Origin: Cerrena zonata
Taxonomy: Eukaryota > Basidiomycota > Agaricomycetes > Polyporales > Cerrenaceae
Reading direction: 5' to 3'
DNA length: 64,000 nt
NCBI GenBank assembly: GCA_038087015.1
Contig: JASBNA010000040.1
Span: 62,001 to 126,000 of the forward strand
Shown here: positions 1 to 11,280 of the stretch, piece after piece
How the letters are laid out: each line of letters starts with the position of its first letter
How positions within the stretch are numbered: the stretch's first letter is position 1
Made by a program: the position numbers and the translations under genes
The notes under the pieces: model-generated
Seen by the model: only the letters and a program-made list of their open reading frames with translations
Databases searched by the model: none
What the model was told of the DNA's origin: nothing

Positions 1-4
1 TAAG

Positions 5-199
5 CTAAGAGGGTTCAAAGTAAGTTCTGATAGATGGCGGAAACCGACCCTGATTATCCAGGAAAGACTTCCAGACCTGGAACACGTTGTCAGCAGGTGT
101 ATATGAGACATTTGTGATATTGCGAGTGGCATACTCTACGAGTAAAGCGAAGGCATGCAGCCATCGTGGTTCAGTTATTACGTTCGAACGTGACTAGCC
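5..199 (-). CDS. candidate 3'-terminal exon of an unidentified gene
   Basis: On the minus strand an open frame of about 63 codons ends at a TAG at 7..5. It is preceded by a plausible acceptor (ctag at about 199). The translation looks protein-like, with segments such as EPRWLHAFALLVEYA and FPPSIRTYF, but I recognise no family. No upstream exon or start codon could be joined with confidence in the next 300 bases, so this may be a terminal exon, a relic or chance. Confidence is low. Confidence 0.25.
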
Positions 200-531
200 T
201 GCTGCTACAACACGTTGCTCTCAAACGACTTGGATGACAGCAAGTGGGGCTCCGGATTTCGGATTTACCGATGTTTCTTGCCGAAGGGCCTCCTAGCGTC
301 TATATACTGCACGTGCTGCACATCGACCATAAAAGGCAATGGCTTCGACACCAAGTCTCATTCATTCGGAAATGAACCACAATTCTACACACGGTCATGG
401 GTTATCCATGCGGCCTTCACGCTGGACCTTCGATATAAATGCCGACCTTATAGCTATCGATTCTGCCATTATATCGACTCTAAACTTTGAAGCTTATTTC
501 CTATTTCTTACTTTTTATTATTCTCACCCCA

Positions 532-1077
532 ATGTCTGCTCCAACGGGGAAAGAAGATGTGACCGACCATCTGCGAAAACTCACCGACTTGCTGCAGACG
601 TCGCGAGCCGATTGCGAGGACGCCCGACGCGTGCAAGAAGAGCGTGAACGTGATAAAGCAGCTCGTAGGGAAGAGAAGGACAAGCAGCTTGCGCAGTTTC
701 GAAGTCAGCTGTTGCAATTGAAATCCGGATGTGAAGAGAACAAGAAGGTAGCAGGCTCCACACTGGCAACTACTAGTAGCAGCGATGGTAAGTTACAACT
801 AAACTCAGATTCGGGTTCACATTTGAGGTCACGAGGCATGTAGAGCTGTTGGAAACCTCTTCACGTCTGATGGAGGAAACCGTTGAGCATCTCCGCACAG
901 AGTCAGGCAATCTCCTTCGTTCTTTCCGTGATGGTAAGTGTAGGTTCTGAATACGGATCATGTTATGCAGGGATCTGACACATTCGGGATGGTGTAGATC
1001 TCCGAAAAAGGAATGAAGAGCATCTCGAGAGCGTTATCGCCTCCGTGCAGAGTTCTCGGGATTCTGCCGTGAGTTAG
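532..1077 (+). CDS. small coiled-coil protein, function unknown
   Basis: Three exons, 532..787, 844..933 and 998..1077, join in frame to give 141 residues. The start is the first ATG in this frame (MSAPTGKEDV). The first 65 residues are very rich in Glu, Arg, Lys and Gln (for example EERERDKAARREEKDKQLAQ) with heptad-like leucines, which predicts a long coiled coil. The remainder (LLETSSRLMEETVEHLR and onward) continues it. There is no catalytic motif, signal peptide or membrane segment. The gene converges on the FKBP gene, with 546 bases between their stops. Introns of 56 and 64 bp have good donors (gtaagt in both). It may be a structural or scaffold protein, but nothing in the sequence gives a specific role. 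Confidence 0.65.
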
Positions 1078-1623
1078 CTATGGCATAAGACGCCTTTGTA
1101 TTTTGTTTCGTGTCAATTGCGATACTTCGCGATACAGTGAGACAGCAATGATGTTGTGAGATTGATACATATATGTTCAATGTGAAGAACCTGCTCGCGT
1201 GAAAAGAATTCCGGGACTGTCGGCTGTTATTGTATCCTGGTCCTGGAAGGTGCAGCACAGCAAAAATCTGGGGTTAGAATTTGCATGATAACAATCACAG
1301 GTTCGACGTAAATGTCCATCCAGAACAGATCGATAGATTCGAGGCAATGAAAACGACACTAATCGATACGTGGTTATCAATCGATTGCGATTGGGCAAAA
1401 GAGCGCGTCTCTCAATTCACCCCTATCCATGTTGTGCGAGAGAAGAAATCGAGTGGAGTGGCGTGCAAGAAACGACAGTGCATACATGAGAGAGAAAAAG
1501 AAGTAACAAAAGGTGCGAGGAAGAAATACAGGGATATGAACGGCCGCCTTACAATGCCCCAACATACAATATGTACACGATGCGAAAAAGTCCGGTGAGC
1601 AGATCGCTCGAGATCGCGTGTGC
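1078..1623. other. intergenic, between convergent stops
   Basis: This is shared 3' flank of the coiled-coil gene and the FKBP gene. It is A+T richer than the coding sequence. I see no gene, RNA or repeat in it. Confidence 0.6.
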
Positions 1624-2234
1624 TTAGTTGATCGCGAGCAACTCAACCTCAAATTTGAGTGTGCTATTCGGGGGTATTACTGGTGGGAAGCCTCGAGCAC
1701 CATATGCCTATATAGAACGTCAGTCCACCTAAACCCAAATAGAAGGCCAGATGCTATTCACATAGTCGGGTGTTGCAGTAAGGACTGCCTTCTCGCCTAA
1801 CGATAATTGTGGGACACCTGTAGGGAGGATCGACGTTAATGGGAGCAAGAGCAGCGCACGGTGGGCATTGACATACCCTCGTCCCAACCCTTGATGACCT
1901 TTCCGACGCCGATCTGGGTAACGAATGGCTCTCCGCTGTAGTTGGAAAAGTTAGTGCGACAAGGTCGGGATAAAGATAGGACGAGGATGACGGACCGATC
2001 CCTACTCGAGTCGAACTTCTTGCCGTCTATGAGGGTCCCGACATAGTGAATTTGTACCGTATCTGCGAGCGAGCAGGGGTAAGAGGACATCAGAAGACAT
2101 CGAGGTAGAGAAGCACATACCACCCTTCTTGGGGAAGGTAGCTCCATCACCGGGGACAATACGCTCGACAGTGACACCCTGGTGAGGCGGGGTGGGTGGT
2201 CAGCGTCGTGTGAGGAGGAATGAACACGCACCAT
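1624..2234 (-). CDS. FPR1: FKBP12-type peptidyl-prolyl cis-trans isomerase
   Basis: Six exons on the minus strand, 2232..2234, 2121..2178, 1996..2062, 1877..1935, 1762..1817 and 1624..1707, give 108 residues, the usual size of single-domain FKBP12. The family isomerises Xaa-Pro bonds in the cytosol and is the receptor for FK506 and rapamycin. The binding-pocket residues are all visible: HYVG near residues 26-29, [10 protein letters not shown] at 34-43, KVIKGWDEG around Trp60, [12 protein letters not shown], and the C-terminal strand [11 protein letters not shown]. The start codon stands alone: exon 1 codes only for ATG, followed directly by a gtgcgt donor. Taking this ATG gives [13 protein letters not shown], the expected FKBP12 N-terminus. 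Identification is secure. The unusual first exon is supported by frame and homology, not by transcript data. Confidence 0.95.
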
Positions 2235-5110
2235 GGCTAAAGTACAGTAGGCTGATTATAGAGATTATCAAGGAGAGGTGAGTGAGGAGGAGCTGGCGCT
2301 CTTGGGTTCACTTATACCAGTCGGAGGCGGAGTACGGATCTTGATCCGATCTGGCGTCAGCCGGATAGAGCAGCTCCCTCGATCTCATCCTAGGACAAGG
2401 ACCTGTAGATGGGGGAGGGGAAATGTCTAGACCGTGTTATCGACATCGATGGTCACGATAGACTGCAGAGTGGTGCCCGTCCGAGTTTGTGCCCGTTGCG
2501 CTTCCAATATCATCACGGATTCGATACAGACCAGTCCAGCTCTCACGCACCCGTCACGTTCCATCAGGGGTGCCGCAGACTATAGCTATAGCATTAGCCT
2601 AGTCCTATCGATGCCCTCGCCAGCCCCCTTTCGTATCCGTAGCTTGAAGCCAAACATTCAGAAGGCGGCAGGCGCGCTGTCACAACAAGATTTTAAAGGA
2701 TAAGCTCAGAAGCCTTCATTTCTTCCCCCGTCCTCCCATGGGCCCGGGCTGCCTCTTATGGGCCCCGCGAACTCACCGATCATCAAGTCCACTGTGGCGG
2801 CGAGAGACCGGGTGGACAGATAAACGCGCTGATACACTGCTGATTCCTCTCTACACGATCAGGTGGGATAAGAAATGGATAGGATAGCCATTGCACCGTG
2901 GGGCCCTCCGACATCCTTGGTCCAGGCTGGATGATCGTCGTCTCTTTCCCGGGAGAACTGCTCGTCGTCCTCCACTCCATTTCCTGAGAGAACGCGGGGT
3001 AGCTGGGAAATAGATGCTCGCAAGGTTCGCGCCCAGAGAAATGCCCATGACGCAAGGTCGGCATAGAACCGTCTATTTCCACCCAACTAGCGTCACGCAG
3101 ATGCACATCGATGGAGGGTAGCATCACAGAACGTCGGCACCGAAGCGAGTGAAGGTCCAGAAAGCAAGATGCTGCACTTGGCGGCTGCATGGAACAGATG
3201 CAGAGGGTCCATTGTGATGGTCAATAACAGACAGAATCCCCGCACATCCTGGCCCAAGATAGCTGACCGCACGTTTCCTCGCAAGTCTAGATGGTGGTGG
3301 TAGAGCTAAATTAGCCGTTAGCACCCCAGATATTCAAGATAGTGTACTGGCCACGAATGGTTCCGAATTACGACATAGCGTTATAGAAGAGGGGTCCGCA
3401 GAAGGAAGGAACGGACCGACGGAATGGCAAATGGAATCGAGAGATCTGGCCTCTTGCAAGCCGGTTATCGACCATTAGAAGAATAAAACCTGGGCAGGGG
3501 GTCCACGAGAGATCTACATAACCGGTGACAGCCTAGCGTTCGGGAAATTGAAGACTCTAGAGGTTATCCGGCATTTTAGAGCTTCAAGGGAGCGACTGTA
3601 GAGCGGGTAGAGAGCCGGAGGTAGCATGCTTGACCATCCTGGCGGGGAGCTGAGAAATAGACGGGGAGGATGTGCAGAATCAGGTTTAATGCAACATGGT
3701 GAGGATAAGAACCGTCGATAGAGAACGTTCCAAGTAGAAGGTTCAATAAACGATGACCAGGAGGATCGATATCACACCAACAACAATACGAACGAAAGCC
3801 CGGCTCGGACGGTCATGTCAAGCAATCATTGTAAACAAAATTTTCGGGGCAATAAATGCTTCAGCATACGGTGTTTGAAACAGGTAAGGAACAGTTTCCA
3901 AACATGTTTGTGAATGGGCGCAGAGGAGCGGAGAGAAAGGTGACGTTTCAAAGTAAGGGGCGCCTAATTAGGTGTGGTTGTAGCCAGCCTTCGTGCATAT
4001 AGACTGGGTCTCACGAGGAGGAAGATTCACTTTGGGAAGAAAGTGAACAAGATGCACGGCCATCGTGGCTACAACGAACGTGAGGCAAGGAGCATACAGT
4101 AAAGAAGAAAGGTGTCCAGTCCTAAAGGATATAGCGCTTGCATACCAGACGCCAGTAAGGCCGATTCGCTGAAATTGGAAATTCCGCCTTCGTTTTCAAG
4201 TTCACCAGCACCATCTGTCTTGTGTACTATAGTATTAGTTTTTGGCTACCATTTCCCATGGAATCTCATCCATCGGTTAGTACTACGCACTTCACAGAAG
4301 GGTCTCTGACATGCATGAAAAAAAATAGTACAAGGTCTTGGAACCCACACTCAAAAAGTATCCTCAAACTGCCGGAGCGCATTTCCAAACATACAACGAT
4401 TTGAGTTTAGGTGCAGCCTCGTGTCGTCTTCTTCATTAATCGTGAAAGATAACCGACAGATTACCAATGTAATGTGAAGCCCAACAGTGGACGGACTTAG
4501 AAGTCCTCGACCTACCAGAATGCTCTCGAGGAGCCTTCCGCGGACGTCGTCCCAAAAGTGTATGTCCTTCCACGTCTTTCGTGGTCCTGTGGTCTCTCAC
4601 AGCGTCTAGGATGATCTATTATACGTGGTTCCATGCTCCTTGTCGGAATCCCTATCTGTATCATGGTCAGTTCCCTCCCTTCCATTCGTGGGGTATCGTC
4701 CCTAAATGAGTTGAGATTTGTTGACACACCGAGGATTTGAAAATTAGGTTTCATGAAGCGTTTGAAAGGCTTGGGAAGCCCCCACATATCTATCTGGCAA
4801 TCAATGCGGAGGACTCTTCTATCGTCTATTACAAGTTGAGCCCCGGGATCGTAAAGCCCCCGGTATAGAAGTAGAAGTTCAATAGTTTCCATTTCACCTC
4901 CTTCGTTGTTTGTGAACTTTCTCAGTTATACGAGAGGAATTCGTCTTAACGCCGCACCCTTGACAACGTTGCAAACTGTATTCCAAGAAATGAAGGGAAA
5001 GAGAGACAGGAGGGAGGTGGAGCTAATGATACAGTATTGCCTATGCATATATGAAGTCCATCTAGAAATTTTCTAGGATGCAAGAATGCACAGAAAAAGT
5101 GAACACCTCA
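2235..5110. other. 2.9 kb gene-poor region
   Basis: No open frame here has a recognisable domain or can be joined to others by convincing splice sites. The longest, 2783..3190 and 4512..4892 on the minus strand (135 and 126 codons), show no family features. The part next to 2235 presumably carries the FKBP promoter, and the part next to 5110 the 3' flank of the transporter. No tRNA-like or long repeated structure was seen. Confidence 0.5.
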
Positions 5111-7835
5111 TTAATGGAGGAAAGTGCGTGCTTCTCCCCGGCCACCTTCTTCTTCGTCGAGAAGCAAAACACATATCCCCGCAACGATAAAGATGACGAT
5201 ACTCGCATAAACTGGGAACGACGTATCGATCGTCAATAACGTGCCGCCTAGAATCGGAGCGATCATGCCCCCACTAAAAAGAGACACGTTGAGCAAAGAG
5301 GAAAACGTAATGCAGGATCCAATGCTTACATGCGAGATAGTGCGGAAGCAATCCCACAAGCAGTTCCACGAACTTTAGATGTCGCGAGAATAGTCAGAAC
5401 GTAGCCCACGGAGCATTGAGTGCGTCACACATTACCTTTGGTCCCGAAGATCTCAGGTGTCCATCTAATCCAACTTAATCAGTACTTCTCATAGACACTA
5501 ATCCAATGAAGAACCCACCCGTATAGGACAGCCCACATCGTCTTATCGCCGGACCTCCTTTATCAGTCATCATACAAGCGGGATGATGGAATACAACGTA
5601 CCGTTGCGCTTAGACTGATCCCAACAGTACTTGCCCGGACGGCATATGGGTGCTTAGCCACCACGAAGAGAATACAGAAGAAAGCGGTCACGAAGGTACT
5701 TCCAGCCAATGACCATCTCCTTCCTAGCCGAGAATCAACCAGGTAGGCCCCAAGCTAGACGGAGAAGCAAGGGCAAGGGTCAGAATTGACATATCGAGCA
5801 TCTTATCAGTCGATAATAAGGCCTACGATTGCACCGGGACACCCTCCGACAGAATAGATTACGACATCCCACAAGCTGTCGTTCAAGCTTTTCGGAACAT
5901 CCCCATCACCACCCATTCCTGGCCGACCTTCCAGTAACTTGGGTAGATAGACATTAAACATGGTATAGGCTGAAACATAGTCAGACGCCTTCGGAGGTTT
6001 CCATAGGTATACAAAAGACATACCGAGGGACATTGAACACCACACAGCCCACACAAGGGTGGTTGTCCTGAACCATTCCGGAGCTAGCACCATTGCAATC
6101 CGGTCCATCCATGCCCAAAGAGGTTTCCGGAACCATCGAGGAAGTTTCCAATACATTTTTGATTTCATCTCGTAGAATGAAGATGCCGTTGATAATCGTC
6201 TGCTGTTCTCGACACGTATGGGTGGTCTTCTTCGGGTAGAACCATTGACTACTCCAGTTTCAGACAACGTGGAGGCAGCGCTCGAACTTGTCCCCGAACG
6301 GGAATCTTGGGGTGTGATTCCTGTTGAGTTATAATCCTTCTGTTCATTTTCAGGAGAGATTCTCAAAGCCTCGCGGCTTGTTTGCGAGACTAAGGTTCGT
6401 GGACGTCCTTGGTCTCGATCGCGGTCATTAGAAGAATCAGCCTCAAAGAGGACCTCAGTATCAGGAGGAGCCACAGGGTTTGCTTCGCGATCAACTGATA
6501 TAGCACCTCCATTTTCATTTGATAGACTCGAGTCCTGAACCTGGTCATCCGTTGCGGGGATATGGTGGTCTGCGACATCGTCTAAGCCTAGAGCAAGTTC
6601 TGATCCGTTGAACTTTGATATAAGCTGTAAGGATTCGATTGCTTCTTCCGGTCGACCGGCGTGTACTAGATAACGCGGGGACTCATGTAGTCGGAAGAAC
6701 ACGATTCGAGCGAGGAACATGCTTAAGGTCTAGAAATGTTAATGGTCAATACGTAAGACGTTGCCTAAATGTGATGGCTGTCATACTATTAATCCAAGTA
6801 ATGTGAGGAGGTAACGCCAGCCCATATTTTCGGAAGCAACATCACAAGGTGCTGGTGCTGGTGGACAGGAATGTCCCGGAATCACAAGCAAGCCTACGAT
6901 GGCAGAAAGCACGGCGCCAAAGGAAAAGAAAACAGACAGTGCTGTAACGAGGTATTGCTTTCCATTTGGCATATGTTCGAGAAGAAGCGTGCCGTCAGTC
7001 GGCATAGACCCCTATATAACCTTAAGCTGCTGCCTCAATACAGAGTCTAGGTCGAGAACTTACGCCAACCGCACTGCCGAGAAGGAAGAGGGCTATACAT
7101 AGCAATATGAAGGTGTTGGCAAATGACGCAAGAACGCCAAAAACGGCTGTCAGAAAGAGAGTAGCGTTGAAGGCGGTCGTCCGACCCAACAGATCAGAGC
7201 CTGCATCACAACTGTCAATCATGACATGGCATATTAGTATGGTGGCAAAACGCACAGGTTCCCCAACCGACTGCACCAAACATCATCCCGCCAAACATAG
7301 CAGATGATACAACACCAACAGCATTGTCGGCCACTAGAGATAATGAAGGATTAGAGAGAGTCCACGGCTGAAGGGTTATGTGCAACTCAACCTGAAAAAT
7401 GTTGTTGCACACGTGGGAGAATTATTGCAATAGCTTGGATCCACATCTATACAGCGGTCAGGGGAAGTACACAATGTCATTGTTGGACTTACATTATCGG
7501 CCAACCACCCTTTGAACCCACACAATCCTCCAACGTTACTTTCGAAATGGTGTTACGAGCCATGTTGACGACTCACCGAACCCGCATAACGACAGCAGTG
7601 TCCATTGGTAGCTTCCTGTGATTGGATTGTGGGGTAAGCTCACAATCGGCTTGAACGATGCACGCATGTACATACCCATTCCTATCCGGTCAATTGTTCG
7701 ATCTAGTGGTGTTCTAGAATCATTTGCGTCTATTTCTCTCGGTAATAAACCCTCCAGATCCTCGTCATCTTCATAACTACTCATTCTCGCAGAGTTGGTC
7801 CACAATCCAGAAGCTCGTGGTGTAACGGAAGCCAT
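5111..7835 (-). CDS. MFS transporter, SV2/SVOP or sugar-porter-like
   Basis: Thirteen exons give 674 residues: 7676..7835, 7577..7615, 7493..7509, 7446..7392, 7256..7333, 7064..7200, 6787..7011, 5827..6729, 5602..5754, 5519..5541, 5436..5464, 5330..5372 and 5111..5273. It is a 12-helix major facilitator. The N-terminal tail is acidic, then come IGMGSYQWTLLSLCGFGWLADN, GGMMFGAVGWGT with SDLLGR (motif A region), ENMGWRYLLTL and the loop motif ESPRYL. A Ser- and Glu-rich cytosolic loop of about 150 residues separates helices 6 and 7. The second half carries DSRLGRRWSLAG (second motif A), YGWTPEIFGTKVRGTACG and GGMIAPILGG. This layout fits SV2-like fungal carriers of organic anions or sugars in the plasma membrane. 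The substrate cannot be read from sequence. Exon 3 is only 17 nt. Confidence 0.92.
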
Positions 7836-8977
7836 GTCGCCATACGCTGAGTATATATGGATAGCGCGATTCCTGAGACAGTCGTGATGATTTGCAAGCT
7901 TTCTGTCGAGTCAGCGCAATGTGGATGGGGCCGAAAATTTCGGATAATTCTGATGGATGACAGACTGAGTGAGCAGCTTCGGGGGTGAGTAAGACAATGC
8001 TTCGCAGCGCAAGGCTACACACCGATAGCAAATATTCAGCAATTAACTAGACACGAATGATAGCAATGCGGCTCACAATAATGTAGAATCCTCTCGTGTC
8101 TGTAGTAGCTGTGAAGCCAAGAGCAGCATCGCAATGTCCAGTAGTAATGTTAACAAGCGTCTGAAAGATGTCCGAAATGGGTACCGGCGTTTGGGGCAAC
8201 ATTTGCCATCTATGTTCTCTTCCACTCTACAGCACTGCGATAAGGAGTATACAGCCTATCTCTCTACTCGCCTGCGATGGTAAGTAGTAGACCAATGTTC
8301 CCTAAAGTCTTTGCAGAGAGTACCATGATGTAGCGGCACCATTTTTTTGAATAAGTACATAGCACGCGCTAGCTTTCGGTAGGCGGCGAGAAGATTTGTC
8401 TCCACTGTCAGTCATCATATTGACATCCCATTTTTCGAGCGAATTAGAAACTAATAACAGCACTATTGTTGGCATGTGGTGACTTGCTGGCATCTTGAAC
8501 TTCAAAATTAATGGAGCGAACGCCCCAGCTCGCCTCGAATTTTGCAGAGCCGTTGGTACAAGTACCCCGGAGCCAAAACCTGATGTGAGGTGCTTTTATG
8601 TTATATACATTTCCCAAAACCTACCCTACATCTCTCGATAAGCCAACTGAGTTATTTCCAAGTTTTCTTATTACTGGAATATTGGATGTCTTTGAGCGTC
8701 AAATTATGAGGTCATCAAGATTAGGTGATTAAATATGCATACAGCCGTGATACTACAGCCCTTCTCCTCCTTCGAGTCTTACCCCTCACTGGTAGTAACA
8801 ATATTGACTGACGACGTGAGTGCTCTATATGCTGACTCGTTTTGTGGCGAGCTCATTAGAAACTGGTAGCACACAGGGTCATGGCGCTATATACGTCGTC
8901 CGTGGATCCGATCATGACAGCACTACCAATGAGGTATGTGGCTGTAGTATGGGCCATATCGAAAAGAATATTCTAAC
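7836..8977. other. intergenic
   Basis: Between the divergent transporter and F-box starts. It should hold both promoters. I find no coding exon, RNA gene or clear element. Confidence 0.5.
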
Positions 8978-10701
8978 ATGAGTCGCAGCTCTCAAGAACA
9001 TGAGTCCCACCTAGAGCTTGAGCTCTTGGATCTCACGTTGGTTGACGTAGATTCGCGGATTTTGGACCATCAAGCGACGATCAAGCATCTCGAAGCCACT
9101 ATCATGAATCACCATAGGTCTATCATGAAACTCAGAGAACGCCGAAACACATTGACTGCTTACACGCATAATCGTCTCCCTGAAGAAATCCTGTCCCAAA
9201 TCTTTCAGACTGTCCGTAACGACGCGGTGGTTCCTGATGTGAATGGATACAATTGGGTCAACACCGCCGATTTCTATTCCTGGGTGGTAGTCTTGCACGT
9301 TTGCAGACTCTGGCGTAATGTTGGCTTTGCGGACTCGAGCCTCTTCTCGGACATAATGCTCCCTACTCGAAATCCTGACCTTTTTGATGTATTACTCAAG
9401 TACTCGCGTGAAGCGAACCTCAACATTGTTGTCACTAATTACATCGATCCGACCGACGAAGCATGGAAGAAGCTGTGGCCACATCTTCCACGAATGAAGA
9501 GCCTATACCTCACTTCTCATCCCCCTCCCGGTGAATGGCCAGTATGCCCAGCCGTCACACAGTTCTATTGTTGGCCGGGTGCATTCGACGAGTCTCCTAT
9601 CCCATGGGCTGCAGTTATGCATGAAATTATGCCGAGTCTGAAGGTACTTAATACCTCTACCTGGTGTTATGGCCCCAATTGGTGTCGCTATCCACTTCCC
9701 TCTTCCTTAGCACATCTGTCAGTCACGCATAGTCGGACGAATGCCCTCAGTACTACTACCGTGGAAGGACTCATTCAATCCTTAGCAAGCACCACAAGGC
9801 TCAAAAGCCTAGATATGTCTAACTTGGCAAACGCATGCTATTCATCACATCAGTCCAGTGGATCTCCTCATCCTTGGTCATTTCACATTTCAAGTCTATA
9901 ATCCTTCAAGGCGCGTTGGCACCTATAATTGGCCTATTGAGCCACGTCGTCAATGTCGAGAAACTTCACCTAACCCTAACGTCGTTCCCCTCTGACAATA
10001 TTATATCACTCCCCCGAATCGTGCGAAATGCGCTGCCATCTATTGAAAACATCTCACCCACAGCTTTGAACCATAGAGTCCAGTTTACGATAGACACCAT
10101 GCAAACAGACAGAGTGCTTGATTTTCGCCTGTCTATCTGGACGAATGCTTCGCCGGTGATATCGAAGGATCCCTTTTCTAGGTCACCCGACATCTGGCTG
10201 AGTTTCTGTCCAGATAATCTAGCGACTACTCTTACTATCGCTCAGCAGCTCTCTGAACAATTATCACACTATCTCGTCCCGGCGACGCATGCTAGGTTCC
10301 GAATTAGCGGAGGTTGTGGGAGACCTGGTTCCGAGATGCTCATCCTTCGATATATGGCCGAAACGTTGACCCATGTAACTCACATTGACCTAGTCCTTGG
10401 TGATATACGAGATCTCTCTTCTACCAATATCATAGCAGCGCTGCCGAGCCTCTTCATGTCCCCGCACTCTGATACACGGACTGCCCTATTCCCCAAGCTC
10501 ATGGTTTTGCGAATCGATGCAAATATGTTATTGGGATGTTCCAGAGTACAGCCACTCTGCGCCTTTTTCAAGTCACTCCATGCGGTTCTTGCGAATCGTT
10601 ACGAACTCGGTTTCAAATTACAGTCACTGGAATTCGATGCCTCTCGCTGCATAAATTTGCCCCTCACATTCGACGGCGCTGATCCACTCGGTTTCCCTTA
10701 A
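8978..10701 (+). pseudogene. F-box protein gene disrupted by a frameshift
   Basis: Two overlapping frames cover one F-box protein. The first (8978..9901) begins MSRSSQEHES, has an N-terminal coiled coil, an F-box (LPEEILSQIFQTV and later VCRLWRNV) and the start of an LRR-like region. The second (about 9866..10701) continues the same alignment to the intact paralogue at 11281. For example SIILQGALAPIIGLLSHV corresponds to its YVSLSGSSTPILELLHHI. The switch lies near 9855-9885 and behaves like a 1-bp deletion or 2-bp insertion. The C-terminus is also shorter than in the paralogue, and a second shift near 10695 may exist. Agaricomycete F-box families of this type act in SCF ubiquitin ligases or are lineage-expanded with unknown targets. 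A sequencing error is an alternative to true decay. Confidence 0.7.
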
Positions 10702-11280
10702 TCTGATGGCACTGCAGGACGTCGTTGGCGAGATAATAACCAAGATGCCCCTGTAGCATCTTGAACGTGGGGGATGGCCGAAGATTGGTGGCGAAGCTTA
10801 GTATGGCGGTAATCATGCTGTCAACGGGACTGCGTGAAGTGACGGAATTCCGTTGCTGACCAACACCTAGCTACAGATAAACCGGCCTGGTGGACGATAC
10901 CTACTTTTTTGAGCCATTGTGCTGCTTCAACGACCCATTGATGTCTGGTATATTATTGACTTGACGTCTAGCTACACATGTCGAACATGCTGGAACATGC
11001 TGGTACTAGGACCCGAAAGCAAACCTGCGTGTATACGCATTGAAAAAAATGTCATATACCGAGGTGCGCGGTCTCTATCAGTCTATATCATAAGGTGTGT
11101 CGGCGTCTTGAAGTACAAACCTGTACAAATACTATGACGCATCGCTGGACCGGTACAACTTAAGGTCTGCTCGAGAGAGTGGGCCCCTCGCCCTTTGAAT
11201 TTGAACTTCGATCATGGATTCAATCCCCGCGAGGTGCGCTACAATATCCACACCGAACATATGTTTTCTGGTGCTGATGT
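10702..11280. other. intergenic between the F-box paralogues
   Basis: The first 60 bases may be the remnant C-terminus of the disrupted gene in another frame. The rest contains no supported gene. Confidence 0.45.

Noticed and set aside
1281..1598. Plus-strand ORF of 105 codons in the 3' flank of two genes
   Set aside because: It begins with TTG, lies between convergent stops and has no recognisable motif.
2783..3190. Minus-strand ORF of 135 codons
   Set aside because: Composition and overlap with other-frame ORFs suggest chance. No family features.
4512..4892. Minus-strand ORF of 126 codons
   Set aside because: No domain, no splice partners and no repeat elsewhere. Too weak to call a gene, although the ATG context is good.
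9877..9941. A 65-bp intron that would repair the first F-box gene
   Set aside because: It would remove residues that align with the intact paralogue, so a frameshift is the simpler reading.
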